A stretch of 64,000 bases of DNA from Girardinichthys multiradiatus (lineage: Eukaryota; Chordata; Actinopteri; Cyprinodontiformes; Goodeidae), in contig NC_061806.1 in assembly GCF_021462225.1 (NCBI RefSeq), positions 25,936,144 to 26,000,143 of the forward strand. The letters run 5' to 3'. Position 1 is the stretch's first letter. Each line of letters begins with the position of its first letter. A model generated the notes under the pieces. The model was given only the letters and a program-made list of their open reading frames with translations. It was not told the DNA's origin and did not search any database. Of the stretch, positions 22,641 to 35,555 are shown one piece after another. The position numbers and the translations under genes were made by a program.

Positions 22641-23447
22641 GGCACTCACGGCCCCGAGAAGGGGCGCGAAGGGACTTCCAGCTGAGAGTGGTGCTGGAGC
22701 GTCAAGCCACCCCCTTCCCAGAAACTCCGCCTCTTGGACTTGGTGCACGAAGCTCAGATCCTCTGGAAAAATCTTCAGGTACTCAGCAAAGCCCATTACC
22801 CGCAGCCTCATGAGTTCCGACTGTGGCGTCTCCGGTCCGTACTGGACCCACGCCGGAGAAAACAGATGCGAGGAAGCCGTGGCGGGTGGACCCTCCGTGG
22901 AAGCATAGGAGGCGCCCACCTGAATCTTCCCGGTGGCGGCTGCCCTCCGGCGACGACGTCGTCCTGGGCAGGAGGAAAACCCAGCCGGAAACTCTGCTGG
23001 GGCTGGTGGAGACGTTTCGGCTGGAGCGGCTGTGGGCGGGCCGAGCTCAGGCGAAACCGCTGCTGACGTGGACTGCTCCGCTGTGCGCTCCTCCGGAGTG
23101 AAACTAGCCAGCGGGAGCGATCGAGCTCCAGAACCCTTTGTTGCGACGTCGTGTGGACCCCCAGTAGAGCAAGGAGCTGGGGCATCCCCTTGACCCGCCA
23201 CGGAGTCTGGGACTGGGGCTCTACGCCTCCGATGCTGCCTGCGGCTGGTGGAGGAGGCAGGTGCTGACCCGCAGCGTAACGGGCCAGTCCCAGGGAGAGG
23301 CACCGCCAGTCTGGTGCCCCAGAATGGCGACAGCTGCTCCGAGTCTTGTCCCGGCTGGCATGAGGACCTCTCAGCGGTTCGCCGGAGATACTCCCAAAGA
23401 GTGATCTGGTTCTCTCCATCTGCTTGGTCCTTGTGGCGGTGTCGTAC

Positions 23448-23962
23448 TGTCTTAATGGTTTCTTTGTGGTGGACCAGAGGCAGACAAGTACGGAGGAAGC
23501 AGAGTGGGATCAAAAAAACTCGTCTTTATTTACAGAGTTCACTCACTTACAGGCGAGGAGTGGGGGGTACAGATATCCTCCAAAACAGAACCCAACAAGA
23601 TCTGGAGCAGGGCGAGTATCCAAAGGACACGACAAAAAGACATAACGACACCGTGTGGAACAAAGGGCAAGACAGACCTAAATAGGGACGAAGGTGAACA
23701 TGAAACAAGAGGGCAGGTGATCAGGAAAACAGGGAACAGGTGAGAAGTGGAGGCAGGGAGGCAGAGGGAGCAGGTGAAGCTGACCGAGACAAATGAGGAT
23801 ATGGAGGAGCTAGACGAAGAAACAAACTGTAAAACACACCCAGGGAACCAGATCACGGGGAGAACAACAGATCTAAAAAAAGTACAATAAAACAGTCAAC
23901 AAAACAGAACCTAGGAAATAAAACACCAGAAAGGGAAACACACTGTGACACACACTGTGACA
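23448..23962 (-). repeat. 5' LTR
   Basis: Direct copy of 21354-21914. Its plus-strand right end carries a doubled 'cactgtgaca' motif (23941-23962). Confidence 0.8.
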
Positions 23963-23969
23963 TTTACTT

Positions 23970-26900
23970 TGGTCTGAATCTTATTGTATCACCACTCAAT
24001 AATCCAGACTGGGTCTCTGTCCATCAGATTCTGAAGCTGGTGTCCCAGCTTGGCTGATGGAGAAAAAAATCTCTACACAACAGCTGTTTGAACCAGCCTA
24101 GGGGTCAGTGGCTCTTTGTCTGGCCCAGGCCACTAGATGTTGAGGATGATGTTGATGTTGGGATGGTTTACCGCTTTGGACCATCTCTGAACTAATTTGG
24201 ACATAAACAATACCAGAAGTACTCTGATATGTCCATGAGTGACTCTGAGCCCGTTGGAAGTGTGGAGTAAAAATAAAATAAAATTTTGGAATATAAGAAC
24301 ATTTTGTAAAAAATTGATTAAATTAACAAAGCGTACCATACAAACAAATCATTTATCCTAAGCTAATCAGGCTTGGTTCTGGCTCATTTTGGCAGCTCCT
24401 TGCTTGTTATGTTTTTCTGTGTTTGAGTCTCAGAACTTAGCTACATCAAGAGCCAACAACTTTAGGGAGAATGAGTTATCATGGGGGTCTGGTAAGCCAA
24501 TCAGAGCAGACTTTGGACAATGTATGGCCATGTTGCAAGAGTCATCCAATAAGAGAAATATAATCTATTACTTTTTGAATACATTCTTTCGACAAGAGAG
24601 AGAAGCAAAAATAAACAATCTCTCAATATAGCAAATTGAATCTCATTAAATGTGAGAGAATCAATCTAGTTGGTCTCTCATTGTCTTCAACGCATAATTA
24701 TTCTATCAATTTTATCATATGAATTATGTCAAGGTATGACCAATCATGGATCATTTTAAAAGGTTTATTAATTTCTAAATTAGCAACCTAAGATAATGAG
24801 ATACTCTGACATATAGACATTAAGACAAGCCTTTTTGAACATAGCACTTCTGAATCATCATCAAATTCATGTTAAATTTTCAGGACACCATCAGGGTGTG
24901 ATAAGAGGTTGTTCTGGCTAAATGTATAAGGGCATTTTATAGGCCCTTGATAAACAGTTAATCTGTGTAAGAGGTCCAATCTGGTGTATTCATGAACATT
25001 GCAGGGTACACTTTTGTCAAGCTCCATTCAGACACCTGCTTTTTTACACTTGAATTAGAACAGTTCACCTATCAATGATAAGCGAAAATACTATCAATGA
25101 TAAGCGAAAATACTACACTTAAGCTGGAAAAAATGTTTGCTGGATTTATATAAAGGCTTCTTAGTTGCAATGCAGATGTTTGCATTTCATCATCAAAAGA
25201 TGCAGTATGTCATGGCCAAAATGAATGTTTTAATATTTGAAAAGAAGTACAAGGAACACAATGCAGGGACACAATGAGAAAATAACTAGTTTTCCAGTGA
25301 AGTACAATCCTATTTTTAACTGCCAACATGTCCACTACTGTGCAGGTAAAATTCTAATTGTTTGATGTAAGTTTGTGCCAATGCATTCAAACTTAAATGT
25401 GGAAAGGCAAAACCAGAGCAACAAAAAATGTGATTTCAGTTATTTGTACTTTTTTCTGTGTTTTACAGGTCAAACCCAGTGTACTTCACATTCTGTCTCA
25501 CAAACTTCAATAGTTTGCTAATCTACTTCAACTTCTAAATATTTGGCTTGCACAAAATCTTGATAAAAATTAAGGTTAAACTTTACCATGAGATTTCTCC
25601 CATAAAATGTTTTCTCCCAAAAGATGTTCTGGTATTGTAAGATGAATTTCAACATTTTTTTGCATCTTTCATTGTGGTAATGTGTGCAATAAAATCAATA
25701 AAACAAGGTTTTTTTTAATGTAATGTATAGGCGCATTCTGTGGAAGGAACAGTTCAGGAGAGCAGGAAGGGACATACGGTACTATCTACATGTTCTTTGT
25801 GCCTTTCAGCAAAGAGTGACAAAAGTACTTTTTTAAGGGACCTGATGTAATCTCACAAAGCTTGGCATTTAGACTAGTTGATGATAACAGTCCAAATGGT
25901 CCATTTTATTTTCAGTCTGGAGAATTTTCTGTCCATGTCCTGCTAAAACGATACAAAATACAGATTTTCCTTCTTTTTCACGGTGCCCAAGAGAAGTCAA
26001 TGACACCCTCTAAACAAGGTTAACACGATACTTATTTACATTGTTCACCTGTAGCTGATTTATGTAAATGTGCCTGATGAAGATTTCATAATTAAATCCC
26101 ACACTAATGTAGTTCTCTCTGAAGTAACGAATGTCCTTGATGTAGTACAATCTAGAGGATTGGAAATGATGAGTGTTTGTTTCTTACTTTTATTCTTCAT
26201 TAAACTTAATAAAAATAAAAAAAAATTGCCTTGGGTCAAACTTCTAACCAGTTCATAAATCTATTTACTCCCTGCAGGGCTCCATTTTATCTCAACTTGC
26301 TTCCTTTTCTAATCTGTAAACCAACTATTTCAAACCCATCTAATTAAACCAAAGAGTGCCACTTTTTTCATTCTGTAGTTATTTATTTTATTGAACTATG
26401 AGGACAAATAAATATAAAAATGCTAGAAGCTCACTAATAATTAATTAATTTCTAGATATTTTATCTTATACTATATTTATTGTGATCCGATTCTCATTTG
26501 GGTCAGTTGAGCTATGTGAAATATGACACATTTTGACCCCTGATCAAACCAAAATAACTTTGAGTGATCTCACACTGTTATGTATTACCTATTCAAATTT
26601 AGTACGAGGTGCTGCAAGTTGATGCATGGTCAGTAAGAACTCTTCCGTGGCAGACAGCTTCCCTGAAATGACCGGCACCTTTAAGAGATTTCATAGACGA
26701 TTTTGAAATCTTTGAGGGCTATTTTTTAAACAGTTTGCTATTATGTTCATCGGTGTGTTCAGAAAAATCTAGATTTTTGCTGTTCACAGGCGAAATCTGA
26801 GTCAATTCCTTTCTCTATATCTTAGTCCAAGATGGTAGGGATAGTAAAAGCATCAATATTACTTCGGAGGGGTATAGTTAATTCGGAATGCTTCTTGCAC

Positions 26901-29080
26901 GTTTACATAGAGAATTTTTTAAAGCCCAACTTCAATTTAAGAACTATGAGCTGTGCTGACCAATTACCTCACAAATCCAATTATTTTACCAGTTACTAAA
27001 TTAATGAAACCAAGTATTATGTGTTCCTATGTGTTACAGTTGGCATTAAAGCTCATATTCCAAAAAGGCATTAAAACATAGTATGCTATTGTATGTCTCA
27101 TTTTGTTGTTAAAAATTTAAGCAACACTCACTGTCCTTAAAAGTCTAGATATATAGATAAAGAGCTAAAGACTCTTTTTGTGTTTTTTGCCAATCTGTGT
27201 TTGGAGTCAGCCGGGACATGATATTAATTATTTCAATAATATTATTTATTTATTTATTGTTGTTTTGATTTTGTTTTATTGCACCTAAAATAACCTGAAT
27301 AAACACTTACTAAAATTAGTAGTAGTTTTCAATAAGTCTCCTGAATATTATATTATAACTTTTTTTGTTCTGCCCTTTTAAGAGTAACACCAGTATAACA
27401 AGCTGGTTAGTTAGTCAAGCTATCTGCTCCGTTATCCAGCCCACAGTTGGTTGTTTAACCAACAAGCTGCTCATAATTTGCCTGCTGTTGTGAAACTGCA
27501 GTAAGAGTAATGTGGCGATGCTATAGTATGTAATCAGTCAGTAAGTCATGACTGTGGAAATATTTACAGGCTATCTAATTTGTTATTCCTGCAGGCAAAG
27601 GATAGGTGCTGCACCATTTTACTCTGCCAGTTGTACAGCAGTGTGCTGCAAATGGTTGGTGGAGCGGACATTACTTTTGTATTTATTATTTATTTTTATG
27701 CGTTTATGAGAAAATCCTGGTCACTCCAACACTTTGTCTTGGATTATTAATACAGTATAGCCAAGTACAGCTGGGTTATGTGGACAAACAAATTACATTA
27801 TTATTATTTTCTGTATTGACTGGTTTAAAGAATTATCATATGTCTTCAAATTGTTAGTCTAATTTCCTAAGATAGTATCTGTTTCAACACAAACTTAAAG
27901 TTAAAATAGGTATAAAACACTCATACTAACTAATAAGCCTTTTATTCAAACTTGTCATAAACTAAACACAGAATTCCCTTAAAAATGTCAGGATTAATGG
28001 ATTAATAATCACACTTTCTCAAATAGCAAGATACACAAATCCCAGTGGCAGTACTATTTAAAAGTGCAAATATGTTTGAGTAAAACCAGAAAACACTGCT
28101 TATCCAGTTCACACTACTATTTGCTATCTCTTCACCATCCTGTAAAAATGCTTCAATAATGGGAACCTCATGATCTACCTGTTGGGTCAAATGCATTAGT
28201 GCACCTTTATAATGGTTATTGACTTTTTCTGTTTCTTGATAAATTAATACAATTATTTAATTGCCCAGCATTAATTACTAATTAAATGAAGGCCAGTTTT
28301 GGCCTATATTTGTTCTAATGAGTTTTGAAACTGCTTAAATGTACCAGTATGACTTTTTTGTGATGACCTGGGTTGTAGTTTAAAAACAAAGATTTTAAAA
28401 CTTTTGTTTCATTGCATTCATGTTTTTTTTCTTTCTGTTGAATGTTTCACCTTCACTGTGGACAATCTGAACCCCTTTACAATGATATTAGTGAGAATTT
28501 TCACAGTGGAAAGTTCTCACCTAAAAGCTCACAGCTATGCCAGACAGTTTTGGTCCAATGAAATAGTTTCACTCAGTGCAGTTTAGAGATTTGAAGCCTG
28601 CATTTTGGAAAGCCACTCTAGACAGGAGATATTCAACATCTAATAAATGTATCATGTTTAAGGATTTTGGATTTATCAGTAGGCAAAAGAGAAGTATATA
28701 GCATTTTGTGAGCAGGTAATTGAACTGTTTTTAAAGCAAAAATCATACCAGATATAGGTGAAATTTAAAGGCAGAGTGTTTTCCAGCACCTGCTAACATA
28801 ACTAGGGGTAATCTCAGAATGCTGATGTGTTATCAAAAATGCTTATCAATTAATCATGGTAGCAGCTTGTGCTAGCTTGGTGACATTTAGCTTGGAAAGG
28901 GCAACTAAAGGCTATATGAAGAAAAACATCCTGCACAAAAACATCATGTTTCAGGATGCAATCAAGACTGATTATACCTCCAATATGTTATTTTACCCGA
29001 CTTATTCTGATAAACGTTGGGTTTTCTGAGAGGAATTTACTGCTCACCAGAATCAACAGATCAACTTGTAACTGTATATA
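23970..29080. other. Unrecognised AT-rich DNA
   Basis: Five kilobases with no supportable gene. The only clear structure is a perfect 22-bp tandem duplication at 25070-25113. Reading frames are short and lack family resemblance. Confidence 0.4.
25070..25113 (+). repeat. Perfect 22-bp tandem duplication
   Basis: The unit 'tatcaatgataagcgaaaat'+'ac' occurs twice head to tail without a mismatch. Confidence 0.9.
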
Positions 29081-29081
29081 G

Positions 29082-29380
29082 TGCTCTGCAAAAATATTCA
29101 AACCATTTGAAAATGTTTCACACTTCGTCCATGTTACAATCACAAACTTCGATGTTTTTAGAGGATTTTATGTGAGAGAACAGAAAGTTATGCATGATTG
29201 TGAAGACGAAGACAAATGATAAATGGTTTTCAGGATTTTTCACTATTACAAATCTGAAAAAATGTACTGTGGGTTTCAATTAGTTTTCTTTGCAAAATAG
29301 CTCATGTTCAGACAGACTGGAATGAGACGTTCAGTGCAATCAATTTTTAGATGTCACAGATTCTTGTCTGAAAATACAAT
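29082..29380 (+). repeat. 5' end of an old Tc1-like relic
   Basis: Reads 'tgctctgcaaaaatattcaaacca' and 'atgataaatggttttcagga', the terminal-repeat side of the Tc1-like family seen elsewhere in the window, here in the opposite orientation to most copies. Confidence 0.4.
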
Positions 29381-29653
29381 ATTTACCGCTGCAAACCCTT
29401 TAACTTCTCTCATTTTGCTGTTTAGATTCAAATGTGTTTGAGTAAAATAAACACTTTTTTCCCCCTCTTTTAACAACTGACAACGTTTCTCCAAAGTAAA
29501 AAAAAAAAGCTGTTTTTTTACACCTCAAAACAAAGAAATCATGTTAATTTCCATCTTTAAACCACACAATATATTAATGTTTCACCTAAGGAGAGTTCAT
29601 AACCTTCATTTTTGATCAAGGCTTCCATATGTCTTGACATGCTCTGTGCTAGT

Positions 29654-29866
29654 CAAGGGGTCTCCAACTCTAGTCCTTGAGAGCTACTGTCCTGCATCTT
29701 TTAGATGCATTTCTGTTCCAATATCTGAATCAAACCAATAAATTGTTATTCGGCCTCTGGAATACTTGTTAACATGTAAATCAGCCATTTGATTCAGGTG
29801 TGAGAGCAGGGATTCATTGAAAAGTTGCAGGACAGTGGCTCTTAGGAATGGAGTTGGAGACCCTTG
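29654..29866. mobile_element. MITE with ~40-bp inverted repeats
   Basis: The left end CAAGGGGTCTCCAACTCTAG...GTCCTGCA is mirrored by TGCAGGAC...GAGTTGGAGACCCTTG at the right end. The 213-bp element has no coding capacity. The terminal motif is of the type I associate with short hAT-derived fish elements. No clean 8-bp target duplication was found. Confidence 0.75.
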
Positions 29867-29913
29867 GACTAGCCTTACACATTGCTGTTGGGTTCAGGTG
29901 ATGAGCTAATCCA

Positions 29914-30112
29914 GATGTGTCAAATTCCATTCCTCCAGGGTTGGTGTCCTTCAAATGTTAGATGTTCTCTGCTATAACACACTTGAAGCTAATAATAAGG
30001 TAATTAGCAGGACTTTTTTAGAACTTGATTTAATGGTTCAGCCATTTGTTTCTGGTGTGTTGAACCAGGGACCAGTGTCCTCCAACCACTGAGGACAGGA
30101 GTCTGACACCTC
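29914..30112. mobile_element. Second, diverged MITE of the same type
   Basis: About 50 bases downstream of the first. Left 'gatgtgtcaaattccattcctccag...ggtgtcc', right 'ggaccagtgtcc...gaggacaggagtctgacacctc' form imperfect inverted repeats. Older and more diverged than its neighbour. Confidence 0.6.
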
Positions 30113-31090
30113 CATGGCTAATCAGCACATCTTTAAACTGCATGATGTGTCCATGACGTGTTGGAAATTCAAGCGACACTGTAATGGAAGGCATTAAGAA
30201 TCACCACAGTTTCCAAACGAATAAGGTAGACTGGCTTTGCTCCTCAGAGGTAGAACTCTTACAAAAACAGGCCATTTTGAATTAAAAGTCCAGTTTTCCA
30301 TGACAACCTTTCTGGTTTTAGAGAAGGCTATGGCAACTTTCCAAACTCACTCATATAGGTATAATTTGGTCAAACTAGTATATCTTCACTTCCCTGCTTG
30401 TTGAGTTTTCTCTCCCTGTGTGTATGTGCGGTACACCGAGCACAACGCCATAACAATGCTGTCAAGGCAATATCTGCGCAGCTTGAAATAAACTTCCTAA
30501 AATATTAAAAAAGTGTAAAGGGGAATTAGAACCCCTCCATCAAAATGTAGTCGTTGGCCAGGGTGACTGTTGGAAAAATGTATATAAGTTATCATTGTTT
30601 AGTTTAAATCATGTTTATGTCTGAAGTTCTACTTTAGTTAAGATGATTCCTATGATTGCTTTTTTAGTGTGAAAAAGTGTTTGTGGAAGGTTTAGGAATG
30701 CGGTCTGGAGTGGATCACTCTCTGGACATGACAAGCTTATACCATATATGGGAATGACTACTCTTTTAGGTTGAAATCTCTGTAAGAATTGGCTGAACCA
30801 ATTCCTGCTTTTTGCTTGTAGGAATGTGAGTTGTAAATAAAAGGCTAGTGCAAGGATATTTCCCTTTGTGAGAAGGAAGTTACTGTTCTGGCAGAGGACT
30901 GTCTCACCCTTGCAAGTCAAACTTACTTGGTTCACATTGTGTCTTATTTTACACTTGTCTGTGTTTATCAGCTTTCTAACTCTATCAGTGACCTTTGACC
31001 CAAACCAGTTTATTTTAGCTTTTGTTATCTGCTCAAGACTTAATACAAAATTTTCTTCCAGACTTGCCATGTATTTACAATAGCTCCGTC
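30113..31090. other. Unrecognised DNA with a chance-like minus-strand frame
   Basis: A 151-codon minus-strand frame (30615-31070) is present, but its translation has no family resemblance that I can see. It adjoins, and may partly belong to, the Tc1-like relic that follows. Confidence 0.35.
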
Positions 31091-31094
31091 CACA

Positions 31095-31560
31095 TTTCCC
31101 TTAATTATGAACAGCTTCCAATCCCTCCTAAAAGAAAGAATTCCCACACCATGATGCTGCCACCACCACCATGTTTAATGATGGGGATGGTGTGTTCAGA
31201 GTGATGTGTGGTGTTAGTTTTCCACCTCATATAGTATTTTGCATGCGGGCCAAAAAGTCAAATTATGGTAACATCTTACCAGAGCCCTACATGGCTTTGG
31301 ACAAGTTGCATACAGAATTTCTTATTACGTTCTCTCAATAATGTTGTTCCTCACAGCTTTATCCTTGAACTGTCTGGTGTGTTCCTTATTGGAGAAAAGA
31401 TGGGGGGGCAAATGTGCTTTTGAGAAAAAAAACTGTGAAAACCATTTATTATTTTCCTTTATCATTTTTTACATTTTGTTAAACAATTTTCCTTCTTAAT
31501 TTTAGCAATTTGAAACTTTTTTTTTTTTTTACATTTTATGTGTTAATTATTACATAATAT
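31095..31560 (-). repeat. Old Tc1-like relic
   Basis: Antisense segments 'caccatgatgctgccaccac', 'gggccaaaaagtcaaattat' and 'cataccttaccagag'-like sequence correspond to the catalytic-domain coding region of a Tc1-like transposase (MVWG and the downstream region). The tail 'aaaccatttattattttcct' matches other relics. Dead. Confidence 0.5.
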
Positions 31561-31569
31561 CACTGTCAC

Positions 31570-32650
31570 TGTTGAGATTTTTGGTTCATTAAAACTAAAA
31601 GTCCAAACTCTACTTGTGTCTGTGCCATATAGCTGCATGGACACTTCTTCAAAGACGTGGCTGCCGCATCAGGGTCAGTTTGGCTTGGTTGGTCAAGCGG
31701 AGGTTTGCTGTGGTGGACCTGGAGTTTTAACGCCAAGTGAGTCAGTCTAGACACGAACCGTGTGCTTCTCTGCTCCTGTCAGCTTTGTGTCGTTCCCCAG
31801 CCTCGTCCTCCAGTCCGTCCGTTGTGGTCCGCTGAGGTTTTTTTCTCTGTCTGTGTTATCTGTGTTTTTATATGTACCTGCCAGGCTGCTGTTTGCTCTG
31901 TTTACAGTGGTGAAAGGTTCTTAATGCCCGTCTGACTTCTGCTTTTTATGTCGTGACTTTCCAGTCCTTCTTTTGAGCATCAACAAAAAATTCCTGTGTA
32001 TTGAAGGTTTTTTTGTTCCCCTGTATCCTCCATTGGAGCATCACTCTCCTTCTGAGCACCACATTGACACACACCCTTCTGTTTTATGTTGCCATCCTCT
32101 GGGCTTGATAGCACCATTCTCCTTTTACACCGCCTTTGATAGACTCCAAGTCTTCCTCCTCTCTTCTTCTGTGGATCAAAGCATCTCCTCCTATTGGCTC
32201 CAGGATAGTCAACACAACGAATAAACCTGTTGTTTTTTAATTTCAAACATTAAAACAACAAAGTAAAGAAAATGCAAGGGGGAAACAAACAGGCTATTTG
32301 GGATTGTACCTTATTTGAGCTGTGTTTCAGTGACATAATACAGTTGCATTTCAGTATAGGATGGATGTCAGGAAGGATTTTCGGAATCTCATCACCAGTT
32401 GTGCACCACTGGTGGAGCAACAGGCAACCTTTACAAATGTTTAGCCCCCCAAACACCAAACCCTCACTATGCCTCCAGCCAAAGCGTATTACTGGAATTA
32501 AAAAAAGTATTGATTTAATTAAATATTTATTTCAATCATATAGACGAAACATGTTTTTACTTATGTGTTGTATGGACCTGGGCCTGAGGTTTGGGATGGG
32601 TTCTGTTAGCTCACTGCATCCTTACTGTTCCTCCCTCCCTTAATTCCTCC
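31570..32650. other. Unrecognised DNA
   Basis: Slightly GC-richer at 31740-31830 and 32030-32210, but without splice-consistent frames or recognised family. Confidence 0.35.
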
Positions 32651-33300
32651 TAAAAAGAAGAGATTTGTTAAATTATTGATCAATTAATCAGATATAAAAA
32701 ATATATATATTTGTATTTTAATCTACTATTTTTATTTAAACCACTAATTTTCAAATCATATTTTTTTTCTTGAACTCTATATTTTTCCTTTGTTTATTTA
32801 ATACAAGTGGATTTCTTGTTGTTTTATTTTTCCTACCCCTTTCATTTGTTTCAAATTTATTACCTCTCTAATATATTTAAAATGTTTTTTTCCTTAAAAA
32901 TATATTATTTTTCAAATTATTTTACTATCCTTTTATTTGTTAAGCACTGATATATTTCCCCCTCTAATATACCCCTATTGTATTTTTTTACCCAGCAGAT
33001 TTCCTTGAGCCCATTTATTTCCATCTTTCTTTTTTACCTTACTTGGTCGCTGGATTGTCTTTTCCTCGTCAACATAAGGAAGAAATGTAAATGCGAACGG
33101 GACGGGACAGAGACAGAGGGGGCGGTCTTTGGACCAGCCTGCCTGGTTCTGAAAAGGCAGAAATGGCAAACTTAACTTTTGTCATGTTGCTAAAGAAGTC
33201 AGGAGCATTGTGGATTTGGTGGTAGAGCGCTGTTAGTCGGGATAATTTCCTGATACTTCTTGACTGTAACTGAGAAAATACTTCAGTTTGTCGAAGTAGT
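32651..33300 (+). repeat. Left arm of foldback element
   Basis: Uninterrupted arm; relative to the right arm it lacks about 60 bases near 33145-33160. It serves as an internal record of the empty sites of the two insertions in the other arm. Confidence 0.78.
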
Positions 33301-33625
33301 TTAGAAATTTAGATCATTTAAATCATTTAGAAATGCCACATGAAATATAAATAAAACAGTGACATTTATAGAAACTCTTAATCATCCTTGAATGACAGTT
33401 TACTTTAAAAGGTTAATATGTTGAATAACATTGGCCATATTTACTGGGGATTTATTGTTGAAAAGTGTGTATCTTACTATTATTCAGAAAGTATCATTGT
33501 AAATGTTTAAAGATGCTAATTTAACGTTGATGTTCTTGTAGTATGTTTCCCCTAGTTTGTGAAAAGTCTGTCATTGAGTGATGCTTTTGTTTTGAAAGTG
33601 CGTCCGAAAACATGACTTCATCTTA
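33301..33625. other. Foldback spacer
   Basis: Unique AT-rich sequence between the two arms, with no recognised gene or motif. Confidence 0.5.
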
Positions 33626-34041
33626 GTACTTCGGCAAACTGAAGTATTCTCCCAGTTACAGTCAACAGGATACAGTAAACTATCCCGACCAACAGCGCTA
33701 TCGACCACCAAATCCACAATGCTCCTGACTTCTTTAGGAACATGACAGAAGTTAAGTAAGCCGTTACTGCTAGCTCCTTTTCAGACCCAGGCAGAGGCTC
33801 AGCTGCTACTTTGTAGAGGCTTGACCTCAGCCAATAGGAGAGAAAGTGAGGCGGTGACGCTGGTCCAAAGACCGCCCCCTCTGTCTCAGTCCCGCCCCTG
33901 TTCATAATTACGTTTGTTCCTCATGTTGAGGAGGAAAAGACAATACAGCGAAGTAATGTGAAAAAGAAAGATGGAAATAAATGGGCTCAGGGAAATCCAT
34001 CGGGTAAAAAAATACAATAGGGGTACATTAGAAGGGAAATA

Positions 34042-35555
34042 CACTGCTGAAAAAAATAAAGGGAACACTTAACACAATATAACTCCAAGTAAATCAAACT
34101 TCTGTGAAATCAAACTGTCCACTTAGGAAGCAACACTGATTGACAATCAATTTCACAGCTGTTGATCAAATGGAATAGACAACAGGGGGAAATCTTTGGC
34201 GATTAGCAAGACACTCAATAAAGGAGTGGTTCTGCAGGTGGGGACCACAGACCACTTCACAGTACCTATGCTTTCTGGCTGATGTTTTGGTCACTTTTGA
34301 ATGTTGGTGGTGCTTTCACACCCGCGGTAGCATGAGACGGACTCTACAACCCACACAAGAGGCTCAGGTAGTGCAGCTCATCCAGGATGGCACATCAATG
34401 CGAGCTGTGGCAAGAAGGTTTGCTGTGTCTGTCAGCGTAGTGTCCAGAGCCTGGAGGTGCTACCAGGATACAGGCCAGTACACCAGGAGACGTGGAGGAG
34501 GCCGTAGGAGGGCAACAACCCAGCAGCAGTACCCCTACCTCCGCCTTTGTGCAAGGAGGAACAGGAGGAGCACTGCCAGAGTCCTGCAAAATGACCTCCA
34601 GCAGGCCACAAATGTGCATGTGTCTGCACAAACGGTTAGAAACCGACTCCATGAGGATGGTATGAGGGCCTGATGTCCACAATGGGGGTTGTGCTCACAG
34701 CCCAACACCGTGCAGGACGCTTGGCATTTGCCAGAGAACACCAGGATTGGCAAATTCGCCACTGGCACCCTGTGCTCTTCACAGATGAAAGCAGGTTCAC
34801 GCTGAGTACAAGTGACAGACGAGACAGAGTCTGGAGACACCGTGGAGAGCGATCTGCCGCCTGCAACATCCTTCAGCAGGACCGGTTTGGCAGTGGGTCA
34901 GTAATGGTGTGGGGTGGCACATCTCACCGAGATGAGATCCTCAGACCCCTTGTGAGACCATATGCAGGTGCGGTTGGCCCTGGGTTCCTCCTAATGCAGG
35001 ACAATGCTAGACCTCTTGTGGCTGGAATGTGTCAGCAGGTCCTGCAAGATGAAGACATTGAAGCTATGGACTGGCCCGCCCATTCCCCAGACCTGAATCC
35101 GATTGAGCACATCTGGGACATTGTGTCTCGCTCCATCCACCGACGTCACGTTGCACCACAGACTGTCCAGGAGTTGGTGGATGCTTTAGTCCAGGTCTGG
35201 GAGGAGATCCCTCAGGAGACCATCCGCCGTCTCATCAGGAGCATGCCCAGGTGTTGTAGGGAGGTCATACAGACACGTTGAGGCCACACACAATACTGAA
35301 CCTCATTTTGACTTGTTTTAAGGACATTACATCAAAGTTGGATCAGCCTGTAGTGTATTTTTCCACTTTAATTTTGTGTGTGAATCCAAATCCAGGCCTT
35401 CATTGGTTAATAAATTTGATTTCCATTGATGATTTGTGTGATTTTGTTGTCAGCACATTCAACTTTGTACAGAACAAAGTATTCAATGAGAATATTTCAT
35501 TCATTCAGATCTAGGATGTGTTATTTGAGTGTTCCCTTTATTTTGTTGAGCTGTG
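34042..35555 (+). mobile_element. Tc1-like transposon, second family, inactive
   Basis: TA target duplication at 34040-34041 and 35556-35557. The short terminal repeats (about 30 bp: 'cactgctgaaaaaaataaag' against 'ctttattttgttgagctgtg') are imperfect. Compared with the mirrored left arm of the foldback, the insertion is clean, with no extra bases lost or gained apart from TA. Family and sequence are unrelated to the element at 5630-7197. Confidence 0.9.
34332..35281 (+). pseudogene. Tc1-like transposase pseudogene
   Basis: From [20 protein letters not shown] (helix-turn-helix with [15 protein letters not shown]) the frame runs to a TGA at 34671-34673, most likely a decayed arginine codon. 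It then continues in another frame from 34673, showing a one-base loss nearby ('ccacaatgggg'). The second part holds the catalytic region: D in LFTDESRF, D in LLMQDNARP and E in LNPIEHIWD, with 34 residues between the last two. The stretch between MVWGG and RDEILRPL is shorter than normal for this family, an in-frame loss of roughly 20 residues. With a stop, a shift and a deletion, no functional protein is expected. Confidence 0.88.

Larger units (their letters stand above)
22044..23513 (-). other. Pro/Ala/Ser-rich open frame inside the LTR element
   Basis: A 489-codon frame spans almost the whole interior and runs into the 5' LTR. It is Pro-, Ala-, Ser- and Arg-rich, has no zinc knuckle, protease or polymerase motif, and ends in a QTHHS pentapeptide array that is simply the 15-bp minisatellite read in frame. 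A compact block around 22690-22830 (RLRVMGFAEYLKIFPEDLSF) is the most protein-like part. It may be a gag-like relic or a by-product of GC-rich composition. Confidence 0.35.
21354..23962 (-). mobile_element. Non-autonomous LTR retrotransposon (minus orientation)
   Basis: Two direct copies of a 515-560 bp sequence bound a 1.5 kb interior. Each copy starts TGTC and ends GACA on the plus strand. Just inside the left copy the plus strand reads 'ttacctccccctcaagg', whose complement is a polypurine tract next to an LTR. The element therefore runs right to left: the 5' LTR is at 23448-23962 and the 3' LTR at 21354-21914. Flanking pentamers are cttac and tttac, a 4/5 match to a target duplication. No clear tRNA primer site was found next to the 5' LTR. 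The interior has no reverse transcriptase, protease or integrase motif. Confidence 0.8.

Noticed and set aside
22044..23513. 489-codon minus-strand frame as a host gene
   Set aside because: It lies exactly between two LTR copies, runs into the 5' LTR and is kept open by tandem repeats with unit lengths divisible by three.
30615..31070. 151-codon minus-strand frame as a gene
   Set aside because: No recognisable domain, AT-rich surroundings and it borders a Tc1-like relic; most likely chance.
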